Assembly (NCBI GenBank): GCA_036346405.1
Contig: CM070548.1
Coordinates: 75,584,628 to 75,648,627 of the forward strand
Direction of reading: 5' to 3'
Length of the DNA stretch: 64,000 nucleotides
From: Phyllostachys edulis
Taxonomy: Eukaryota > Streptophyta > Magnoliopsida > Poales > Poaceae
Position numbers and translations under genes: made by a program. Below the pieces are notes generated by a model, which was not told the origin of the DNA, did no database searches, and saw nothing but the letters and a program-made list of their open reading frames with translations. Shown piece by piece: positions 59,112 to 64,000 of this stretch (the first letter of the stretch is position 1; every line of letters begins with the position of its first letter).

Positions 59112-59491
59112 ATTCTCATCCATGATCAACTTGATGTTTAAAATAACATCAACCCCTAGATCTTTCATGTCAAAACTTTGGGATATAAATGACTTAAGCT
59201 CGTCAATCACATCAACATTTCTCCCAAAGATAAGTATGTCATCAACATACAAACATAGTATTACTCATTTACCCCCACCATAGCGGTAGTATACACATTT
59301 ATCGGCTTTGTTTAACGCAAACCCCGTAGATGTCAAAGTTCTATCAAACTTCTCAGCCATTGCTTAGGTGCCTGTTTGAGGCCGTACAAAGATTTCAATA
59401 ACTTGCAGATCTTGCCCTCTTGTCCCGGTACTACAAATCCATCGGGTTGATCCATGTAACTCTTCTCATCCCACTCTCCATTGAGGATAGT
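59112..59491 (-). pseudogene. Copia D reverse transcriptase, middle part
   Basis: On the minus strand it reads from the DQPDGFVVPGQ-type region (near 59450) through KSLYGLKQAP-like sequence to the YVDD box (near 59240, intact) and KDLGVDVIL (near 59150). It is bounded by the DNA element on one side and the Gypsy element on the other. Confidence 0.85.
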
Positions 59492-60914
59492 GATGGACCC
59501 AGGATTTTTAGAATGGGTGTTCGGACTTCGGAGCTAGGTTGTCCAGATATACCGATACCGTGAGATCTCATCCAAAAAAAATACTGATACAATGATACGC
59601 GTATATATATAATAAAATACAAAAAAATATATAAATTAAGATTTCATATCAGGAAATGGGCGATATAAGGCAAGCATAGGCATGAATTAAACAGCTAATT
59701 ATAGATATCAATGACAGTTGAGGTGGAAACTAGGAATAGAGCTATTTTTGCTCTAGGTTTCTTATTTTGCTGAGTTATGTTGTTGTTACAGGGTGCAGAC
59801 AAGACTTGTGATTGGTGCTTGGCCGTTGTTGTTTTCTCTATTTTGGCCTGTAGCAGCTATACCGCTAAATCTTATTTTCTTCCTCTAATAGTGATCGGTA
59901 GAGGTCATGTCTTCTTTTTAAAAAAACTTGTGCTTGGTCTTGGTCGTTATTGTTTTATCACTTTTGTCTGTTCCAGGTTATAGCAGCCACACTGCTAAAA
60001 CTTATTTTCTCCCTCAAATAGCCATCGGTAGTGCTCCTGCCTTCTTTTTTAAAAATTTTTTTTGACAGATGCATACCTTGCTGATCCAGCTCTTTTTTGC
60101 TCTTTTCCTGTCAGCAAAAACCCCATCTAAGAATGTTCATTCTATAAAGCAAAAATTAGCATGTAAACATATGTAACAAGGGCCCAACTATCTGTTCATT
60201 GCTCAAAGCAAAGATTGTATTTTTGTACAACATCCATTAGAAAGAACCAAGAAAGTAGAAGAAGAGGCTAGACTCCAGAAAGAACCGGAGCTGGAGCGGA
60301 ACAGAGCCAGGGAGAAGAAGTGGAGTACATGGAACACACCTAGATCTAGAGAGAGGATGATGACGGTGAGCTAGATATGCTGCTCCCTTCCGCCCGCCAT
60401 GCTCCCTCTCGGCCACCGCGTTGCTCACTTGGTGTCGCTCGCTCCCTTCCTCCCTGTTTATCGCGCTACAACCCACTTGTTTGTGTCGCATCTCTGTTAC
60501 GCCAGCCAAGTCTTGTTCTTGCACTCTCGCCTGCGCACCACGCCGCTTTGCCACGTCAGTGGCCAGTGTCCATCGAACGTCGCGCCAGTAACCGCGCCTC
60601 CACTCGTTCGCCACTTAGAGGCCAGAGCCCCCCACACCCCCACCCCAGCCCACACACACACAAACAGCCACTGGATGAGAGAGAATAGAGGTTAGGGTTT
60701 GGTGGGCTGAAGTAGGAAGGAAAATGAGCATAATGTGTTACTTGGGCCACGCGCGAGGTGTGGAGAGTGCGAGCTGAATTCATTTGCGGACATAAATATA
60801 TAATTTTAGCCTAATTAATAACATATACATCTAATATACCTATTATATATCAGATATTTTGAAGAAAAAAATGGGTGTTCGGCTGAACACTCATGACCCC
60901 TTCAGGGTCCATCC
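59492..60914. mobile_element. DNA element of unclear class in Copia D, 1423 bp
   Basis: It begins GATGGACCCAGGATTTTTAG and ends with AGGGTCCATCC; ATGGGTGTTCGG occurs inside both ends (59513 and 60871) in direct orientation. ATAGT flanks both sides (59487-59491 and 60915-60919), and removing the element restores the Copia frame. A 5-bp duplication fits no standard plant MITE class well. Inside is a direct duplication of about 125 bp (59803-59926 and 59927-60055, each with AGCAG.(T/C)A..C.GCTAAA) and a GC-rich part (60360-60660). Confidence 0.65.
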
Positions 60915-60919
60915 ATAGT

Positions 60920-62690
60920 TGTCTTTACGTTCATTTGATAGACAATAAGACCATGTGAGGCAACCAAAGATAGTAGTACCCGAATCATGGTTAATCTGAA
61001 AATAGGTGAGTAAGTATCAAAGAAATCACCACCTTGTTTTTTAGTATAACATTTAGCCACAAGCCGAGCCTTGTACTTTTTTATTGTACTGTCAGGCCTA
61101 AGCTTATTCTTGAACGCCCACTTGAATCCAATTGGCTTGCAACCAAATAGACGATCGGTGACTTTTCAAATTCCGTTAGCGATAATAGAATCCATTTCAC
61201 TATGAACTGCATACTTCCAGTACTCTGCATCAGGAGATGCATATGCCTCTGAAATAGATTTGAGAACATCATCTACAAGGTACACAGTGAAGTTATCACT
61301 AAAAGATTTTGCAATCCTTTGTCTCTTGCTCCTTCGAGCAGCTACAACACTGCCATCCTTCTCATGTACATGTTCATGTGTGTGTTCAAAATACTCAATT
61401 GAAGCGGTAGGTTCAAGAGTTAAATCATTTGCTTAACTAGAAGAGCTATGTAAATTCTTCATAGGAAATATATTTTCAAAGAAAATAGCATCTCATAATT
61501 CTATTACCATATTGATTGGCATGTCAGATATCCCGAATTGAACTACTAGAAACATATAGCATGTACTATGCTGAGTATATCCTACACAAATATAGTCCAC
61601 TGTTTTTGGTCCAAGTTTGCGCTTTTTAGTTATTGGAATATTGACTTTCGTCAAGCATCCACCAAGTACGCAAATATGAGAGTGATGGTTTTCTCTATTT
61701 CCATCCTTCGTACGGAGTTAACTCACTATTTTTAGTGGGAACTCTATTTAGGACATGACACGCTGTCAACACAGCCTCCTCCACCATGCCTTAGACATAC
61801 AAACAGTATCTAACATAACATTCACCAAGTCAGTCAAGGTGTGGTTCTTTCTTTAGGCAACCCTATTGGATTGAGGTGAATAGGGAGGTATCATTTCATA
61901 GATAATACCATGTTCTGCACAAAACTGATTGAACTCGTTAGAAAACTACTCTCCACCACGATCAAACCTAATTCTTTTAATCTTTCTGTCTAATTGATTC
62001 TCAACCTCAGCTTTATAAGTTTTAAAGTAGTCTAACGCCTTATCCTTTGTTCTCAACAAATACACATAGCAGCATCTAGTGGCATCGTCAATTAAAGTCA
62101 TGAAATATTTTTCCCTCCTTTTGTCAATATACCATTCATCTCACACAAGTCTGAATGCATGAGTTCCAATTTTTTCGAATTTCTTTCCTCCATGGCCTTG
62201 TGAGGCTTTCAAGGTTGCTTCACTTGCACACAAATTTGGCATTTGGAAACTTCGACTATGGAAAAGCTTTGAATTAAATTTAAACTGAAAAGCCGAGACA
62301 TACAACTAAAATTTATATGACATAAATGTGAGTGCCACATATTGGCCTCACCACCATTCGTTCAGTCATAAATATGGTTCACAACCTTATTACAAAAATC
62401 TGAAAGGAAAAAATGGTACAAGCCTCCGCACTCATAGCCTTTTCCAATAAAAAGTCCAAATTTTGACATGACTACTTTATTCTACTCGGATACCAACTTG
62501 AACCCATCTCGACATAGAAGGAAACTGCTGATGAGATTCTTATTTATTGTAGGGGCATGCTGCATGTTCTTTATGCGCACGATCTTTTCCAAATTGAACT
62601 TCAGATCTACCATGCCAACACCAAAAATAGAAGCATGTGACCTATTCCCTATTAGGACAGAAGAACTCCGTGTGACCTAGTAAGAAGAAA
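60920..62690 (-). pseudogene. Copia D integrase and first half of reverse transcriptase
   Basis: The start of reverse transcriptase (61350-60920) has GGDFFDTYSPIFRLTMI near 61000. Integrase lies upstream on the minus strand (about 62250-61700), with many stops. No intact frame above 63 codons. Confidence 0.75.
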
Positions 62691-63285
62691 ACATAGATGC
62701 ATAAGCGCATACATGAATATTAGTCCCGGTGTCAATCCACCAATCAGTAGATTGACATGCCAAAAAGACACTAGGTAAATTAGCATACCCGGATGATTCG
62801 GTCTCACTAATAATCACATTAGCAGACTTCTTCTGCATTGGATGATTTTTCTTGCCCATCCGTTTGCGGCATTTCTTAGCCCAATGACCAGTCTCACCAC
62901 AAACAAAGCAAATAATATCATTTATGTTCACTTTCTTCTTACTGTTGTTGGTCATTTTGAAGTTGGTGGTCGAAAGAACGTTGCCTTTCCCTTTGTCAAT
63001 ATGCTGCATGGTGTTCGCTCTAGACTGTCTCTCTTGCACTATTGGTGTCACATTCTTTGCCCGAACCTTCTCTACAACATCAAGACCACCAACTAGATCC
63101 TTGACGAAAATATTTTGTCTCTTGTGTTTCAGAGATGTGGCAAAATTCCTCCAAGTTGGAGGTAATTTGGCAATAATGCCTTTAGCCAAAAAATTGTCAG
63201 GCAATTGACAACCAAGGTCAGCATGCTCCCTCACAACGAATTGTAGTTCATGAGACTGCTCGACTACAGAATGAATATCAACCAT
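62677..63285 (-). pseudogene. Copia D gag C terminus with zinc knuckle and protease start
   Basis: An open frame of 202 codons: gag (LPDNFLAKGIIAKLPPTWRN), a perfect CCHC knuckle CFVCGETGHWAKKC (about 62930-62890) and the protease start WWIDTGTNIHVCA. The gag N terminus (about 63625-63490, MKSEKFAGVNFKRWQTRVQL) is in another piece, with a break between. Confidence 0.85.
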
Positions 63286-63651
63286 TTTTTAATCATGATA
63301 TTGCTCCATAACATACAATTCATGTCCAACATCTGAGGCAGCGAACTTGTGTTCGAGTCCATGCCACATATCTGTAGCGTTCTTCATGTGCATATACACA
63401 TCAGAAAGCTAACCAGACAACACGCTTAGAATGCACCCGACAAATATTGTCGTAGTTGTGTCGTACTCTTTTTATTGTGTAGTAGTATGTGGCCCTACAG
63501 GACCTGGTATCACGACCCAAAATATATTCATAGTCGAGTGCCACAATTGGACCCTTGTCTGCCATCTCTTGAAATTCACACCAGCGAATTTCTCCGATTT
63601 CATTGTCTCGGCAAAACCAGTCATCACAAAGTGCCTATCAGGTTGTTGGAT

Positions 63652-64000
63652 TGTTAGGTATATACGCACTTTTGTGATTATTATAATTCCTAAACAATAG
63701 TTGAATCAACAGCAGCATATATACTAGGCATATTTGGGACTATAAACAATAACATAATCATCAACTCAAATACATATATCTCATATATGTGCACTAACAA
63801 GGTAAAGTCTAGAACAAGAACGTTACTAACAGAAGTAGGCATTAACATCATCACAAGACAAATATCTAGGAAGCAAGGCCTAACCATATCAAATGATATC
63901 ACCGCGACTTATAGAGAATCGCTCCAACGAAGGTCGTAGTAGAGTCTGGTGCGAATAAGACGGCACGCAGAGGATGATGGAGAAAGAGGCAACCGTGAGC
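63652..64000 (-). repeat. 5' LTR of Copia D, partial (window ends inside it)
   Basis: It starts TGTTAGGTATATACGC and parallels 52095-52440 with scattered substitutions and small indels, so the two LTRs have diverged visibly. Confidence 0.88.

Larger units (their letters stand above)
52095..64000 (-). mobile_element. Copia D: Ty1/Copia element, split twice, cut by the window end
   Basis: On the minus strand: 5' LTR from 63652 (continues beyond the window), gag (63651-62677), protease, integrase, reverse transcriptase and RNase H down to about 53110, polypurine tract and 3' LTR 52095-53097. A Tat-like Gypsy element (54467-59111) and a DNA element (59492-60914) interrupt pol; removing both leaves a continuous reverse-transcriptase frame. 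No canonical primer-binding site is seen at 63652, where gag-like sequence begins almost at once. Confidence 0.9.

Noticed and set aside
60237..60695. Frames on both strands in the 1.4-kb DNA element
   Set aside because: Featureless, overlapping frames in GC-rich DNA; not a transposase as far as I can see.
1..64000. tRNA, rRNA or organellar insertions
   Set aside because: I looked for tRNA arms and organellar gene text by eye and saw none; a tRNA scan would be decisive.

Overview
The window is nuclear DNA of a grass (Poaceae). The evidence is a GC-rich intronless PPR gene beside a five-exon cryptochrome 2 gene whose exon layout and wording match rice CRY2 as I remember it, Tourist-, Stowaway-, Mutator- and hAT-type small elements, and deeply nested Copia and Gypsy LTR retrotransposons. 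I cannot name the species. Only two protein-coding host genes look functional; most of the rest is transposon-derived.

Layout. 1-4641: 3' end of a Tat-lineage-like Gypsy element (antisense extra gene, 29-bp hairpin repeats, 3' LTR) sitting in Copia A (4642-8376). 8377-14574: small DNA transposons, including two Tourist-like MITEs and a 2.7-kb Mutator-like foldback element with a perfect 9-bp target duplication. 14575-18400: intergenic DNA with two captured or broken gene fragments, one of them a MAPKKK exon. 18957-29057: complete CRY2 gene (653 codons plus stop), with a 4.1-kb antisense Copia element (Copia B) in intron 3. 29537-31030: complete PLS/E-class PPR gene. About 31850-35730: decayed duplicate of the 3' end of CRY2, broken up by a hAT-like fragment and a 1.7-kb foldback element. 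About 35830-36490: 3' end of a LINE.

37335-51645 is one Copia insertion (Copia C, target duplication AATTT) carrying an 8.5-kb Tekay/Del-like Gypsy element (40464-48996) inside its protease region. 52095 to beyond 64000 is Copia D on the minus strand. It is split by an internally deleted Tat-like Gypsy element (54467-59111, target duplication ATTCT) and by a 1.4-kb DNA element of unclear class (59492-60914, target duplication ATAGT). Copias A and C are one family, and the two Tat-like elements are another.

The least familiar material is a family of hairpin repeats with an exact 29-bp period, shared by Tat LTRs and by the introns of the antisense gene; an extra sense-strand reading frame between primer-binding site and gag of the Tekay-like element; and a partial CRY2 duplication on the far side of the PPR gene. 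All reading was by eye, and family names come from remembered motifs, not from a search.
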